In this document: positions 31,081 through 43,072 of the stretch, piece after piece
How the letters are laid out: the number at the start of each line of letters is the position of its first letter
Numbering within the stretch: the first letter of the stretch is position 1
NCBI GenBank assembly: GCA_016648135.1
Contig: JADDOH010023022.1
Span: 1-64,000 of the forward strand
Direction of reading: 5' to 3'
Source: Agrypnia vestita
Taxonomy: Eukaryota > Arthropoda > Insecta > Trichoptera > Phryganeidae
DNA length: 64,000 nt
Notes under the pieces: model-generated
The model's database searches: none
What the model saw: the letters and a program-made list of their open reading frames with translations, nothing else
What the model was told of the DNA's origin: nothing
Position numbers and translations under genes: made by a program

Positions 31081-32339
31081 ACATATTCATAGGGATGAAC
31101 ATAAAACAAAACTAAAAAGAATGGATTTTCAAAGTACATCGAGAAGAGATACAGATTTCACTTTCACTGCGACGGCAAAAGTGTCACTACGAGAGGTCAG
31201 ACAAAGGTCGGACGCTAAAAAACAAAAGAAAATTTATTTTCCCGATTCTGTTAAGGAGGCGACCTCCTCGGGCACAACTTCATCAATTCAATTAAGTGCC
31301 GGAGATCAGATTCATCGGCAGCGGCCATAAAGTATCGGAGAATCGTCCCCTCCCGGAAAACAAAAGCGCTTGTTTTGCTCCCGATAGGACAATACAGCGA
31401 CAATGTTTCCTCCGAGCCGCGATGGAAAAATGAATTTATTTTTATGGGGCTTAGAAAAATAAAGAACGGCTTTTGAAATAACATCCCCCCTGACGAAATG
31501 GACGAATTGAATCGAAATGAATTAATTATGTAGAAGACAAACACAACGCAATAATGTTACTCTTTTACAAATACAAAATGAAATTATAGTAATCCTTAAA
31601 AAATATGATGGTTATTGAAATAAATACAACTCACTTCTGTTTGATGGAATATAAATGAAAGAGGAAAATTCAATTATTATTTTAATTAATTATATGATCT
31701 AGATTATCGCGGATTGAAATGCAATTTTCATTTAAATTTGTATTAACGGCCCATATCCACGAACACAAAATAACGAAATAAATATATATTTACAGGTCTT
31801 AAGATATTTATTTGGAGGCAAACGCAGATATCAGCTCGAGATCGCTAGAATAAATAAACAAATCAATCTGAGATTGAAAAATAATTAAAAATTCAATCGA
31901 CGTTTGTTTGCTTGTTTTTGTTTTTAAATATTTATTATTAACATGCTTAAATAGTTATTAGTAACATGCAACACTGAGTGTACTAAACTCATTCAATAGT
32001 CTAATATTGAATATTTAGGAATAACAGTTAGGTTTTACAATTTACGCAATATATTAAACAAAAATACTACTAAAGTGGTGTATTACGCGTTGGTGCAGTT
32101 GCTCTTACAGTGTGGTATTATTGGGTGGGGAGGGGCTTAAAAGTCCACCGTACAGCCATTAATCATAATGCAAAAAATAATTATTAAAACGATTCTCAAA
32201 AAACCTTATAACTATCCTACTGCAAATATATAAATAAACATAATAAATAAATAAAGTAGAATAATAATAAATTCAATATTCCATTAAATCAATTATACAT
32301 AGTTTCATCAATAAACTATATCGTATACATATATGTACA
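31081..32339. other. Balanced-composition island, then AT-rich; no gene
   Basis: 31140-31510 has balanced base use and a GAGGCGACCTCCTC hairpin, with frames on both strands and no recognised protein; it could be conserved non-coding DNA. 31540-32339 is AT-rich with nothing supported. Confidence 0.35.
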
Positions 32340-32462
32340 CCACGCAAATACATTTTTTTTTCACTACCAGTAAAATCCTACAATTGGCTTTTATGTTTCC
32401 CATTCTTTGTATTTATTTAATTATTGTAAGCTGTTGGTTTTCCGAATAAATATAAATAAATA
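32340..32462 (+). repeat. LINE 3' end with (AAAT)n tail
   Basis: TACCAGTAAAATCCTACAAT, TTGGCTTTTATG, ATTATTGTAAGCTGTTGG, TTTTCCGAATAAATA then AAATAAAT repeats. The same order recurs at 58855-59005. This is an insect LINE 3' UTR with its tetranucleotide tail; no coding is left. Confidence 0.75.
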
Positions 32463-32600
32463 AATAGATATGCGACCGAAGAATACGTGTCGCATCAATA
32501 TTTTTACTATTTTCGACTAAGCCCTTGTGCTATGAAAAAAGGACTCACTAAACGAGCGTCAAGACCACTACACCAATAATCTACTCAACTCACACTATCA
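32463..32600 (-). mobile_element. tRNA-derived SINE, copy 2
   Basis: The complement of 32463-32600 reads, in order, GTCCTTTTTTCATAGCAC, GAAAATAGTAAAAATATTG, ATGCGACACGTATTC and TCGCATATCTATTT, the body of the SINE at 3706-3910. The head (TGGTGTAGTGGTCTTGACGC) keeps an A-box-like word; the B-box is lost. It abuts the LINE tail at 32462. Confidence 0.75.
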
Positions 32601-33827
32601 TTTATAGGATTCCGCTCTACACTAGATAGATATAACACTAGGCAAGGCCCGATATGTCCTTCTCTCGCTGTTCTAGGTCTCCAGCGGAGATGGAATGGAT
32701 TACGACACGTGCTCTGAAGAGTCCCACGAATTAATGATTTTGAATACCGCTTTCTTGCATTAAAAGACTTGGGATCAAGTGTTTTGCTAAAGGAGGGCTC
32801 TGTTCTGAAGCCATACACCAGATACGTACAAGTACGTTATGTAATTTGTATATATATTCCACGAATTTAATTATCATTTCGTTGTTTGGTACTTTGTACA
32901 AAGAAAGGTCATGTTTTCTAAACAAGCAAAGTCTGGCAGCGAGGTACTTTAGAGTATCAAAGAAAACCGATTAATGTTTTTTTGTGTAACGTTTGAAAAT
33001 GCTGCATTCGCATGTTCGCATCGAAGGAGGCAGAGAACGCCTGGAATTGAACGAGATTAGAAGTAATCCCAAAGAGACATATTGAAAAATTATATTTCTC
33101 ATTTTGACAAACTTGTGTACCGTGCAAAAACACACGAAGTTTGGTAAATTGTTCGCCGAGACGGGAAAATCTAAATTTTCAATCACAAAATCTAGCGTGG
33201 ACTTAATGTAGCGCGGGATGTGAGGTAAGGGATGGAGATTACAACATAAATTTGTACTGCGCACTCTCTCGCACAATTTAACCCGAAGATATTTTTTATG
33301 GTTCGTTTATTCCATTCCATTTTCAAATTTGAAATTCGTCCTCGTCAGGAATCGTCGCCTCGCGGCCTGAAATAAAATGGCTGTTATCCAAATCATTTTA
33401 TTCTGGAAATTAGACCGGAGAATTGGAGCGTCATTCCAATATTCTAAATTTTTATATCGCTAATGGTACCGGCTTTCTTGAGCTAATGTTTAATCAATGT
33501 TAGATAAAATTCTTTTTGAACACGCAAAAGTTGAAGAGTCACTTCATTTGGATACTTCATTTTTGAAGTTTCAATGCTTTTGGCGAATTTAGTCTCAAAC
33601 TCCTTTCAGGCCTTTATTGATTCTGATACACCAGTCTTCAAAGAGCGCCAGACGGCGCCTTCCTATGAATCCACAAATCATTCGTGCGCAATCCTCTAGA
33701 TATTCTCTTGTGCCAACCATTACCTTCATATTATCCATCGGCCATCACAATCCTTTTTTCATTTCTTCCAGCAACATACCCACATTTATTACGATGTGCC
33801 ATTCTGTTAAATGCTGTAATTGCGGGT
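32601..33827. other. No gene recognised; balanced patches
   Basis: 32640-32810 and 33000-33420 are less AT-rich and have minus-strand openings without recognised domains. 33615-33830 shares wording (CTTCCAGCAA...CATTTATT) with 55180-55235, perhaps an old repeat. Confidence 0.3.
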
Positions 33828-33990
33828 AAGATAGTAGTAATAATTAATTAATTATTACTACTATCTTAATTATTACTAGTAATTATTAATTATTACTAGT
33901 AATTATTATAGTATTATTAATTATTATAGTAGTAATAATTATAGTAGTAATTATTAATTATTACTAGTAATTATTATAGTAGTAATAATT
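33828..33990. repeat. AT-only palindromic array
   Basis: Alternating words TAATTATTACTAG, TAATTATTAATTATTAC and TATAGTAGTAATAATT make an array that is self-complementary throughout and could extrude cruciforms. It contains almost only A, T and CTAG/GTAGT steps. Confidence 0.8.
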
Positions 33991-34884
33991 CCTCGGATTC
34001 CAACGATTCACTTCCTTTATTTTAATATGATGACTGACAGTAACTTAATTTAATCCTAGAGACCGGTGGAAATCTGAACAAGTGTCATAAGGTTGACACC
34101 CCTTTTGACTCTTGACTGAACTGACAATGACGACACCTATAGCTCCATCCATTGGCTATGGATGACGACATCAACAGCGAATCAGTTACCGACTGAATGA
34201 TGACATTTTATATCCGCCAATCAGAAGATAGAAAAATGAACTCACGGTCTCCTTATGCAAATTCCCACGAGCTGTTATTTTACGCATACCTACCGACATT
34301 ACAGATGTAATAATGGTGGGAGAACAAAACGATGTTGATCGGTTAAGAGCGGCAGAAAAGTTGCTTGGCCCTTTTTGGATGCTCCTCCAGATGTGTCCAG
34401 CTCACTGTATTCTTTGAAGTCGCCATAATACACTTTTCTGTTTTGCTTAAATAAAAACCTCCCTTCGTGTTTTCCCTTAATTATTCAAGTAGGCATATCT
34501 TACAAAGCTTTTTTAAGGAAAATAAATATTTTCTTTGTTACGACCGGCATTACTCACACAAATGTGCGTTGCTTCCACGGTTAATGGAGGAGAAAAAGCG
34601 TTTTTCTTTGTGCAGACAAGTGTGCAGTGAATTACAATCTGAATTATTAAAATGTAGAGACAGTGGCGCAGCAGAGGACTACTCCTACACTTGGGCGACG
34701 ACAATCAAAATTAAATTCATTCGGAGAACATGAAAGTTAAAGCTCGCAGCTAAACGCGCTTTGAAACAAGGCGAGCGCCCTACATTTGTCTGCCTTGTTT
34801 GCGCTTTCAATTTGTCTAATTCCGTTTCAAACATTTCGTTTATGCTAATTTAAAAAGCATTTAAAATGCAGTTTTTATTAAGTA
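33991..34884. other. No gene recognised
   Basis: Fairly balanced at 34040-34420 and 34540-34800. Openings at 34467-34733 have no recognised domain. 34740-34870 has a unique, non-repeat texture that may be conserved non-coding. Confidence 0.3.
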
Positions 34885-35340
34885 AGACCTCGAATTGGAG
34901 GAACACACCATACATACGTTCTTATAAAGTAAATAGCTGGCTTACTAACGATGATGGAATACCGCAAACTTTTGTCCCGGTAGACCATTTTTGAATAGTC
35001 CACACTCATAAAACTTTTGTTGAACGCTCTTCGGTTGTTGAAGCTTTTGCAAAGGCCGTCCTGCAATATTTTGTTTATCTGATTATGATAGGTGTTCTGC
35101 GGACGCCTTCGGATCCTGTTACCATCAACACTCGCCTCATATGTTCCATCATCGCACGTCTCACATGACCAAATAATCTCAGCGATCGTTTCTATATTCT
35201 ATCTTATACAGCCTAGAAGCTGCAGACAGCGATACAATTCAATTCTTATTATTACAATTCCATTCCTATTCACCATTACAATTCTAATTTGTTCGTTTTT
35301 CACTCTCGTACACAGGTTTTCACGCATAACCCTTTAGCAT
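34885..35340 (-). pseudogene. LINE reverse transcriptase C-terminal part (GRPRKTWHDQI family)
   Basis: On the minus strand from 35340: NLCTRVKNEQIRI (as in DRVRNEEIRxR), then RCLQLLGCIR, then IIWSCETCDD, then IRRRPQNTYHNQINKILQD and FNNRRAFNKSFMSV, ending KMVYRDKSLRYSI. Same layout as 6495-6975 and extending it to the C-terminal YRDKSLRY block. Several frameshifts. Confidence 0.7.
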
Positions 35341-35445
35341 ACATACAATTATAACGGCGGGTTTTTAGCCAGTTTAGCAGAAAAGCGGGTTTAGAGCAAA
35401 TTTAGCAGAAAAGATGAAATAGATTGCCGGAGTACAATGTTATTT

Positions 35446-35930
35446 TTATTTATTTATTTATTAATTAACGCTCTATAGGGCATTTACAATAGATAGGTAT
35501 AGTGTACATTAACAGAATAGATATATAGTTTAGAGAAGAAAAAAACATAATAACATGTAAATATAGTAATGACAAAGTGAGAAGAAAATACTTAGAATAC
35601 AGATACAAACATATAAAGATAAATATAATGTAAAGTAAAAAGCAAGAAGCTTAAGAAAAACATAATAATATATAAATAAAATAATATAGAAAAAAAAGTA
35701 ATAATGTAGAAAGAGAAGTTATAGCACAAGCTTTGAAAGTCATAAAATAATAATAAAATATACATACAAATACAAATCAATTATTTAAGTCCAATTCGTT
35801 AATACTATTTATCGTTCAATATATATGTTTAAATAATATATAATTATTGGCAAAGACGTCCAGTTTCTCGTATCTGTTTGCTAGTCTAGGAAGCCTTTGC
35901 AGTGGGGAATTAAAGATCCAATATAACAAA
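35446..35930 (-). pseudogene. LINE C-terminus plus 3' UTR with (AAAT)n tail
   Basis: The minus strand at about 35920-35830 reads WIFNSPLQRLPRLANRYEK, LDVFANNYILFKHI, like the Q-R-x-P-R-L-A-x-R block at the end of several insect LINE polyproteins. An AT-rich UTR follows to GCCCTATAGAGCGTTAATTA and an AAATAAAT tail at 35446-35462. The coding part is about 35 residues. Confidence 0.55.
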
Positions 35931-36796
35931 ATTAGCTCCATGATAACGAAACGAATATAAAATGAATGGGGCAAGAATGAATGAAACTTGGTTTTGGGAA
36001 TGCTATAATTTCTTTAGTCAGCTCTCGAAGATGTTATAATCTGTGGTAAAGTGATATCTGTGCATATAGTTGATGATTGCTGTGCTTAGCCAACTGCATA
36101 TGGACTGAGGAGCTGAAGAATTCAGTATTGTGAATGGGGGTGGATATTTAAGTGCTGTCGGCTGAATGGAACGGAGTGTCATGATTGGATAGAAAGTAGA
36201 ATTTAGCTTTCAGTATATTGAAATAAAATGTCAATTATTTTTGAGCTATACAAATTCGATGGTTACATGAAATTTTTGTTCTGTACATTTTTGAAATTCA
36301 GAAAATAAAAAGATCAAAAATGGATATAAACATAAAAATAGATCATCAGTCCTGATGATGGACCCCACAATGGTATACAAAACGTCGGCCAGAGAGGTCA
36401 CATATACACGGCAGAATATCCCAGAAAACTACATACAGAAGATTGTGAACGGCCGTGAAAACCTGAGAACATTTTTTAAAACAGATCTATTTGTCTGAAT
36501 TTTTGAAAATTGAAACACTAAATTTCTGTTTTGTATGCTGTAGGTATTCATTCAAATTAATATCTTTCTCAGATGTGGTCCATGTATGTCTTTCTCTCCC
36601 ATATTTGAATGGTTTCAAACACAAGAGAGCTAAAGCTATTGCATTGAAATGTCAAGTATCTAAAAAAAATATCTTAGATGATGATTATTCGTTACATTCT
36701 ATTTATAGTGGGACAACCAATCAGAGAATGAAACGCAGCCTCGAAAACGTTATTTACGGTGCTTATTTATTATTTCATTGGCTTTTCAATCGACTA
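35931..36796. other. No gene recognised; possible hammerhead-like word at 36350
   Basis: AGTCCTGATGATGGACCCC (36348-36366), followed by AAAACGTCGG about 15 bp on, echoes the hammerhead word order but stem II does not pair convincingly. The 36491-36859 opening has no recognised domain. Confidence 0.3.
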
Positions 36797-36900
36797 GAAT
36801 CTTTTAATATTAGAAGTGTTATTTTGTTTGTAAATCTAGTGTACATACGAATCTTTTAATATTGGAAGTGTTATTTTGTTTGTAAATCTAGTGTACATAG
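36797..36900. repeat. 52-bp tandem duplication
   Basis: Two units, 36797-36848 and 36849-36900, both starting GAATCTTTTAATATT and ending GTGTACATA, almost identical. Probably a recent slippage or unequal-exchange product. Confidence 0.9.
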
Positions 36901-37289
36901 TCTCTGAGCAATATTCATTATTTGATCTCACAAGCTTGTCACGCAATACATTTAATAAACTCCGGAAGATCCAGCAGGTGGGGTTGGAAGTTTTCATTTC
37001 ACTACCAAATGGGTAACGCTCAATTTACCGATGACTTAACTTCATCAAATCCTCCAAAGTATTGTCACAAGAGAAACAAACGGTAATTACGCATTATATA
37101 ACATTCTAAATGAATTTAGAATTAACTCAACTATTCTATATGAAACCATAAATACTGGAAATGAGGGGAAATCGGTCGATCATTCTGTATGTTTCGCGTA
37201 CCGACATTTTGTATATAAGAGATGATTGGCCATTGCTAGTGTTTATTTTAATCGAATGGCGTTTTACCAGAGACAAGCTTACAGTGGCT
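36901..37289. other. No gene recognised
   Basis: Mixed sequence leading into the LINE fragment; may contain its decayed upstream part. Confidence 0.3.
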
Positions 37290-37690
37290 AGTTACGTATG
37301 AACTAGTTCGAACGCGAAATACGGACCATCGGCCAGAGCATGTCCGGGAAGCTAGCGGCCTTTGAGATGTGCATTGCAAGGTCCATTGGTCAGAACATAT
37401 CCGAAACGACGAGGTGTTGAGCAGGGTAGGCGAAAAGAGGTGGCCCCTTAACAGAATCGATCAACAGCGAGCAATTTGGATAGGCCATAATACAAGGCAT
37501 CCGGGCCTGCTTTTAACAATCGTCGAGGGAAATGTTGAAGGGTAAAATCGTAGAGGCCGCCCGAGATTAAGCTACGTAGACCAGATTATGGGAGAAGTGC
37601 GCTGTAGCACCTACCAAGAAATGAAGAGGCTGGCAGGTGACAGAGAGGAGTGGAGAAAACGAGTGCTTTTTGCAGACCAATCCTAGGATT
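37290..37690 (+). pseudogene. LINE C-terminal fragment (YQEMKRLAGDREEWR family)
   Basis: Plus strand, with two frameshifts: RTIGQSMSGKLAAFEM, DEVLSRVGEKRWPLNRID, QQRAIWIGHNTRHPGLL, TIVEGNVEG, a stop, NRRGRPRLSYVDQIMGEV, then YQEMKRLAGDREEWR. The sequence of blocks (AFEM, NEEVLxRVG, WxGHxxR, IxEGxxEGxRxRGRPRxSYxDQ, DRxxWR) is the standard C-terminal third of an insect LINE reverse transcriptase. Well preserved apart from the frameshifts and one stop. Confidence 0.85.
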
Positions 37691-38655
37691 GCCCCAAAAA
37701 TAAAGTTCGAACTTGCGCGGAACGACCGTGTGATAGACAAAAGTTCAGCGAATTAAATAAGTATCTGTGTGGAATATTCTAGTCACAATCAGTGTGACTT
37801 GAGAACGGTGCTCCGATTAAGTTCGCGTCCAGTGATTTTGACATAAATATTTTTTTTACTGTTATAAGTATTGCTTTCCACATCTACGATCCCTTGACGG
37901 TATTTTGGACAAATAAGATTAAAAGTACAGGGATAGGAAGCGAGTGGCTAGCAGTGAAATCACAAAACCATTAAAGCGAAGAGATTTTAATTGTGTTTTA
38001 ATTACACAAGCGCAGCTCCGTGTCGTCGCCAGGACTTTCACCGCCAATTTATTATAATTAATTTGTTCGCAAAACATTTGTAAAGTTGCGCCAAGTAATA
38101 TTGGCCCCCTCCACTAGGCCAAGAGACGCGAAGGGAACTTCAAACAATATTAGGATGGATAATTTTTGTGCCAAAACTCTCCGCACGAAAATGATCCTTA
38201 TTCGCCGTCACAAAGGGAGCACTAAGGCAATGTAATTGTTGGCGTAATTAGATGGTCCTCCACTTTCCCTCGGAACAAATGGATCGAGATAAAACAAAAG
38301 GACTAATTATCATGCCCTGTTTAATACTCCTCTCCCCCCTGGGACAGTACTCGCTGAGAAATGCCCTTCGCGGCACTTCGGGAGTCCATACAACTGCGAG
38401 GCGGGAACGGGGAGATTGAAGGCAACCATCGTCTGGGGTAATTAACAATACTCGTCATATCTGGAAACTTTTGTGAAATTTTGTAGGTTGAGTTGGTAAA
38501 TAAATAAAATGTGGTGTTAAAAGCAAATATCCCACTGAGTGGTTTCTGAGATAAATACAAAAAAACTGTCACTACTCAAAATAAGTTTTTAAAAACAATT
38601 GCGATTGTTGTTTGCTTTAAATAGTCATTGAAAACATAATTTTGGAACGGACAGA
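37691..38655. other. No gene recognised; balanced island at 38090-38450
   Basis: The first 200 bp probably belong to the LINE's 3' untranslated part. 38090-38450 is less AT-rich, not repeated in the window, with minus-strand openings lacking known domains; a candidate conserved non-coding stretch. Confidence 0.35.
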
Positions 38656-39074
38656 ATGCCAAAATATTTTTTGAACAAAAATATTGCAAATAGTGATGTA
38701 CATACATATAACAGCCAAAATAGGAATAGAATAAGATTACTATATAAGAATAAAGTATATACGCAGAATTGTCTAATGTACAGAGGTGTAAAAATATACG
38801 ATGAGATACCAGAAAACATGAAGATTATAAATAAGATGAATGAATTTAAATACAAATGCTTTAATAATGGTAAAAATAGTATAGAATTGTAGGGCATAAG
38901 ATGTATTATTAATTATAGATTGTACCATAGATTAGATTAGATTTAAATATAAATATGTAGGTTATTATAGATAGTAATATTAGTAATAGATTTAAGAATG
39001 TAAAGTGTTAAATACTAGTTAAGATTTAATTGTAATATTAACTTACTTAAGAAATAAATAAAAAATAAAAAAAG
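38656..39074 (+). pseudogene. LINE C-terminal fragment with A-rich tail
   Basis: The frame at 38656-38892 reads YNSQNRNRIRLLYKNKV, NCLMYRGVKIYDEIPENM, then MNEFKYKCF, equivalent to the CR1-group ending YNTRNxxxLxxPxxxT, SxxYxGxKxYNxLPxxIK, FKxxC. A 3' UTR and an A-rich tail (AAATAAATAAAAAAT) at 39049-39074 close the element. Confidence 0.65.
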
Positions 39075-40734
39075 AGCTGTACTTCTTGTAATATCTCAAA
39101 TTCATCACAATCTAAAATATCAATCCTCGACGACTGCATTCAAAACATTTTTTTTTTTCATATTGTTGTCGTTGCTACCATACTTTCATATTGTTGCATT
39201 TGCTGCTTTTTTTATATTGTTGCCTTTGCTGCCTTGACACCCGTCGAATGAACTCTATTTAAAAGACACGAGGAGCCAAACAAATTTTATAAACTAATAT
39301 TTGTCAAGTTGAATCCCACGAAATCGAGGACCGTGATTGTGACCTTGTGACCCCTTCTTTCCAGTCGCAGTTCGAATAGACTTCAGTAGGATGTGGAGCA
39401 TCAATGATGCTTTCACTCTAGGTTTCCAGTCCCCATCAGCTTCTCCAGGTTTCCATTGCTTCAGTGGGTGACATGTATGAAACTTTGGAAACTGCGTCAT
39501 AGACAGATGGTGGATACTCAATTTTGATTCCTTAATGTTCTAAAATCAAAATATTATTGCGCGTTGGTGTTTGTTCTAAACATTCGCCTCCAGCAATCCA
39601 TCTTCTGTTCTCGCTAATGCTGTGAATTTCCACGATTCAACTTCTTAGAGGCTGATAGAATCAACTAAACCATGAACTATGGAAATATCATCAATTAGTA
39701 GCATCAACATCTATGCGCCGAATCCTCGTCTCCGGAACCTTATTATAACCAGTAACAACATCGGTTAGAATAACCCATTTTCATTTCATATTACCAGTTT
39801 TTTTAAATATATATTTGTGGCATTTTCTACCACAGTACATAAACCACCAATCTAGGCCACACATACAGACGTGGCATGAATGCCGCGTAAACAAAATCAA
39901 GGTACAGCAGGGTACACGAGCTCCCGATGTAGGCCGCTGCACTGTCAGCAATACCTACACCAATACAGCTAGACTTCAAGCAAGTTCTTCGTTCGCAGAA
40001 CATATTTTAAGCAGTAAATGGCCTATACGGGCAAGTCAGTCTCACGGCGACCCCCCAGCGTAGGCCGGAGGCTCTATTCCATCGAGTATCTATCATTGTC
40101 TTTGTAACCATAATTATGTAAAACTTGTAACTGTTTTGTCGAGCGAGTAAAATCATCAAGCATTTCACGACTTTGGAGAATCCCGTCACATGACGGGTGG
40201 TGACCCTAAAAAGCAGCGTCTCCTCATTCGCCACAAACTGGTGACTACCGACGCTCACCTTCATGTAACCCCCAAAGTTTTTTCGTTAATTCTAGATTAT
40301 TAACATACATATTATGCTAAAGTGCACGGTAGTTTTACGGCAGTTGTGACGTCTGTAATATACGTGTAATTTCATATTATCCAACTTAAAATATAATTTG
40401 GGTCTGTATCCTGTAGTTTTTAATACTCCATATAAATAATTATTGAGTCGTTCGCTTCGTTGTATCTCATTTCAACAGGTGTCAAGCGGGGTTCGCTAAT
40501 GTCACCACTTGTACGTACATGACAGCGTAGATGTCTACTGCTGAATATTATGATCGATTAAAAGTGACAACACGTGGTCTGGACGACACTCCATTTTGGA
40601 AGAGAACAAAAACAATTGCATCTATTTCTTTCTTTTAGACAACCATGATTTCATTATGCAAGAGAAGATAGAACACACAGTAGATAGAAATATATTATCT
40701 TGGCCACTTTGCCTCAGAAAATGGTACATGCGGC
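39075..40734. other. No gene recognised
   Basis: Mixed and AT-rich by turns. Openings at 39294-39521 (minus) and 39815-40063 (plus) have no recognised domain. Confidence 0.3.
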
Positions 40735-40815
40735 AATGTTCGAAATGCTGGGATCCGAACCCAGAACTTTCTCTTGCAATGCGATATTAATGACGCAGTG
40801 TGACCAGCGTGTATG
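40735..40815 (-). tRNA. tRNA-like head of a SINE (degenerate)
   Basis: The minus strand carries a B-box GGTTCGGATCC (complement 40751-40761) within a paired T arm (CTGGG / CCCAG) and, about 45 nt upstream, a word like a degenerate A-box (GGTCACACTGCG). An acceptor stem cannot be assembled. SINE head or tRNA pseudogene. Confidence 0.4.
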
Positions 40816-41819
40816 TTTCAGCGATAGTAAATAAAGGAAGTACCTAAATTGCAATTTCTAATGCACACACGTTGAGTTAAATTTAAAACATCATAAACAT
40901 AGTTTCGAGAAAAGTCCCTCTCATGTAATTTATATTTATAAATTACACCTGATGTTTAGAGGTACTGTTCGTTTCGTAACTATAGTTGTGATAAATGTAA
41001 TGCAACGTGTGTGCATTACAATGTTCAATTTAGTGTTAATCAAAATAATTAAGCTGCACCACAAAGTAATCATTAAAAGAAGTACCTGCCGGCTGGCAAG
41101 AAGTTTTTACGTCTACGTCTATGTGCACGTAAGTATATTGAACGGAATTTTCTAGGAAGTGATCTAAGCAATAAAATCAGGGTGCGAATTAAAAAACAGT
41201 GGAATAAAAAGTGTTAGGAATATTCTAGAAACAATAAGTATCTGTATATTTAAGAACAATGTTCCGATTTAATTTAACTTTTGTATAATAAAAAAAAAAT
41301 CAATTGTTTTAGTGTTTTCATTGTGTCCCTCAGTTATTGTTTGTTAGAAATCAGGTTATTTAAGTAAGTAGAAAGATGTGAATTTTTTTTAGGTTGCCAA
41401 AAAAATAGTTTTTGATTTTCAACCACTCATATGCCATGTGAATCATCGAATCAATTTAGATGTTTTCATCGAATTGCGTTTCTTAGCAATAGAGAGGTGT
41501 CTTGAGATAGATATCTGTGGATGATAAACAATGCGATTCAGGCCACTATTTACCATAGGCATTTGTCATCGAGTGCAGAATGCATTGTGCATGGCCATAT
41601 TCAGGCGCCGGCAGTGATGAATGGCAGTAAGCTCTGCAACTGGCAAAAGACAAAGGGTTTAAACTGAATGAAATGGCATTGATCGCTCCACGTTTGACTG
41701 CATAGAATACCTCACAGATGCGTCTTGTGTTATACAGCAACAGAATTGTGAATAAAAAATAACAGAAATAAAAATGATTTCAGAATCTTGATAAAGATTT
41801 TACAACGGCTTACAGGAGA
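40816..41819. other. No gene recognised
   Basis: AT-rich. 41180-41280 has loose similarity to 37740-37830 (TAAGTATCTGTGT, GAATATTCTAG), perhaps a shared LINE 3' UTR. Confidence 0.3.
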
Positions 41820-42000
41820 ATGTATTACGCAGTGATCATCAAACGTAATAATTTCGTTGTTGGTTCGTCTCTCCGTCCGTCTGTCTATCTGTCTGTCCCC
41901 GTAACTTCGTGTAACGTCCATAATTTTGTTCGAATTCACGGCTAAGAAACCAAATTAAACGGCTGGAGTTAGGGCTTGAACCCCGGGCCAGAAAACCCTA
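41820..42000 (-). repeat. Dispersed repeat with GACA tetranucleotide run
   Basis: The complement reads GTTACACGAAGTTACGGGG, a GACAGACAGATAGACAG run, then CAACGAAATTATTACG. The same order occurs on the plus strand at 61202-61300. A B-box-like GGTTCAAGCCC lies just upstream (complement near 41973-41983), so a SINE origin is possible. Confidence 0.5.
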
Positions 42001-42435
42001 AAACGGCAACGGTAGTGATACTTTTAATATATACTAGGGCTTATCAAAGACGCGAACCAATTTTAACAGCCAGTAAATAAATAATAATACAAATATTAAG
42101 GTTGTACAGGTAAACATGCATCAAAGTATATTGTATACAGAAATCGGTTTCTGGAAAGATTTTATTTTTTTATTATTAAATATAAAAATAACAAATACAA
42201 AGGATAAACAAACAAATACAAACAATATAATATGCTATTTTTAAAACCTTACCAAGCCACTTTTTGAGGCTTGTTGGTAGTGATCGATTTGCTCATCTAG
42301 AAACATAATAGTTAAGAATTTGTTGATATTTATAATTAATATTTACAATCGGAACAACTCATCTTTAAGCATAATTTTATACAGATACCTAACTAAATAT
42401 GTGATACCAAATAAAAAATACATAAGTATAGTAAA
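42001..42435. other. No gene recognised
   Basis: Very AT-rich; nothing supported. Confidence 0.3.
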
Positions 42436-42789
42436 TTAAACATACTCTCGATCAAACATAAACTCCTGACCGAGTAGCCACTCTCTTATTTTGCCCTTAT
42501 TACATGAATATTCGCATTTAAGTTCTGGCGGAAGTAAATTAAAGATTCTAAGAACTATATGTTCGAGCGTTCTACTGACATATTTGTTACTTATTCTAGG
42601 TATGATTAATCCCTCATTAAAGGTGAAACGCGTTAACCAAAGTTTATTTGTGCAATTAAAGAATGTCATCATCATCACCTTTGGATGAAAGCCTCTCAAT
42701 TTTTTGTAGATCATTTTTATCTCGTCAATGTCATTTGTAGTATCAGGAGTATCATTCAAAGACATTAAAATGGTAAGGGGATCGGCCAT
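42436..42789 (-). pseudogene. Open frame resembling a LINE C-terminus
   Basis: An uninterrupted 117-codon frame. The last part, LIIPRISNKYVSRTLEH, IVLRIFNLLPPELK, GKIREWLLGQEF, resembles the LINE-terminal pattern PRxxTxYxxRxxxY, xKxxNxLPxELK, FKxKLKEWL. The N-terminal half (MADPLTILMSLNDTPDTT and on) is not recognised. It is one of the longest intact frames in the window and AT-biased like its surroundings. An old LINE end is likelier than a host gene. Confidence 0.45.
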
Positions 42790-42999
42790 TTTTTAAAACG
42801 TGAAGATCGATTATCGACCGGTTACCTAGACCTTATGACGATTTCCAAAGTGATCATTGTCAATCCCTTACGAGGATCTGAGTGTAGTGCTTTTAATTTA
42901 TGATTGTCGAAAGAATGCTTTGTAATACTTATGTGGTCGGTATATTTCCAGTTGTTGTTTTTTAAACAACCCCGATGTTTCTTTATTGAGTGAGTTCTC
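42790..42999. other. No gene recognised
   Basis: Short spacer before a LINE 3' tail. Confidence 0.3.
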
Positions 43000-43072
43000 A
43001 CCTCAAGCGCCTTTTAGGCGAGTACTCACGAAAACGGCGCTATATAAATGATCCAACTATTATTATTATTAT
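43000..43072 (+). repeat. CR1/L2 LINE 3' tail, solo
   Basis: TCAAGCGCCTTTTAGGCG, AGTACTCACGAAAACGGCGC, TATATAAATGATCCAAC then (TTA)n. Same tail as at 141-280 and 48160-48236 with no coding upstream, i.e. an extremely 5'-truncated insertion. Confidence 0.8.

Noticed and set aside
33828..33990. CRISPR-like array
   Set aside because: The repeated words have no spacers of constant length, the array is fully AT-rich and self-complementary, and the genome is eukaryotic.
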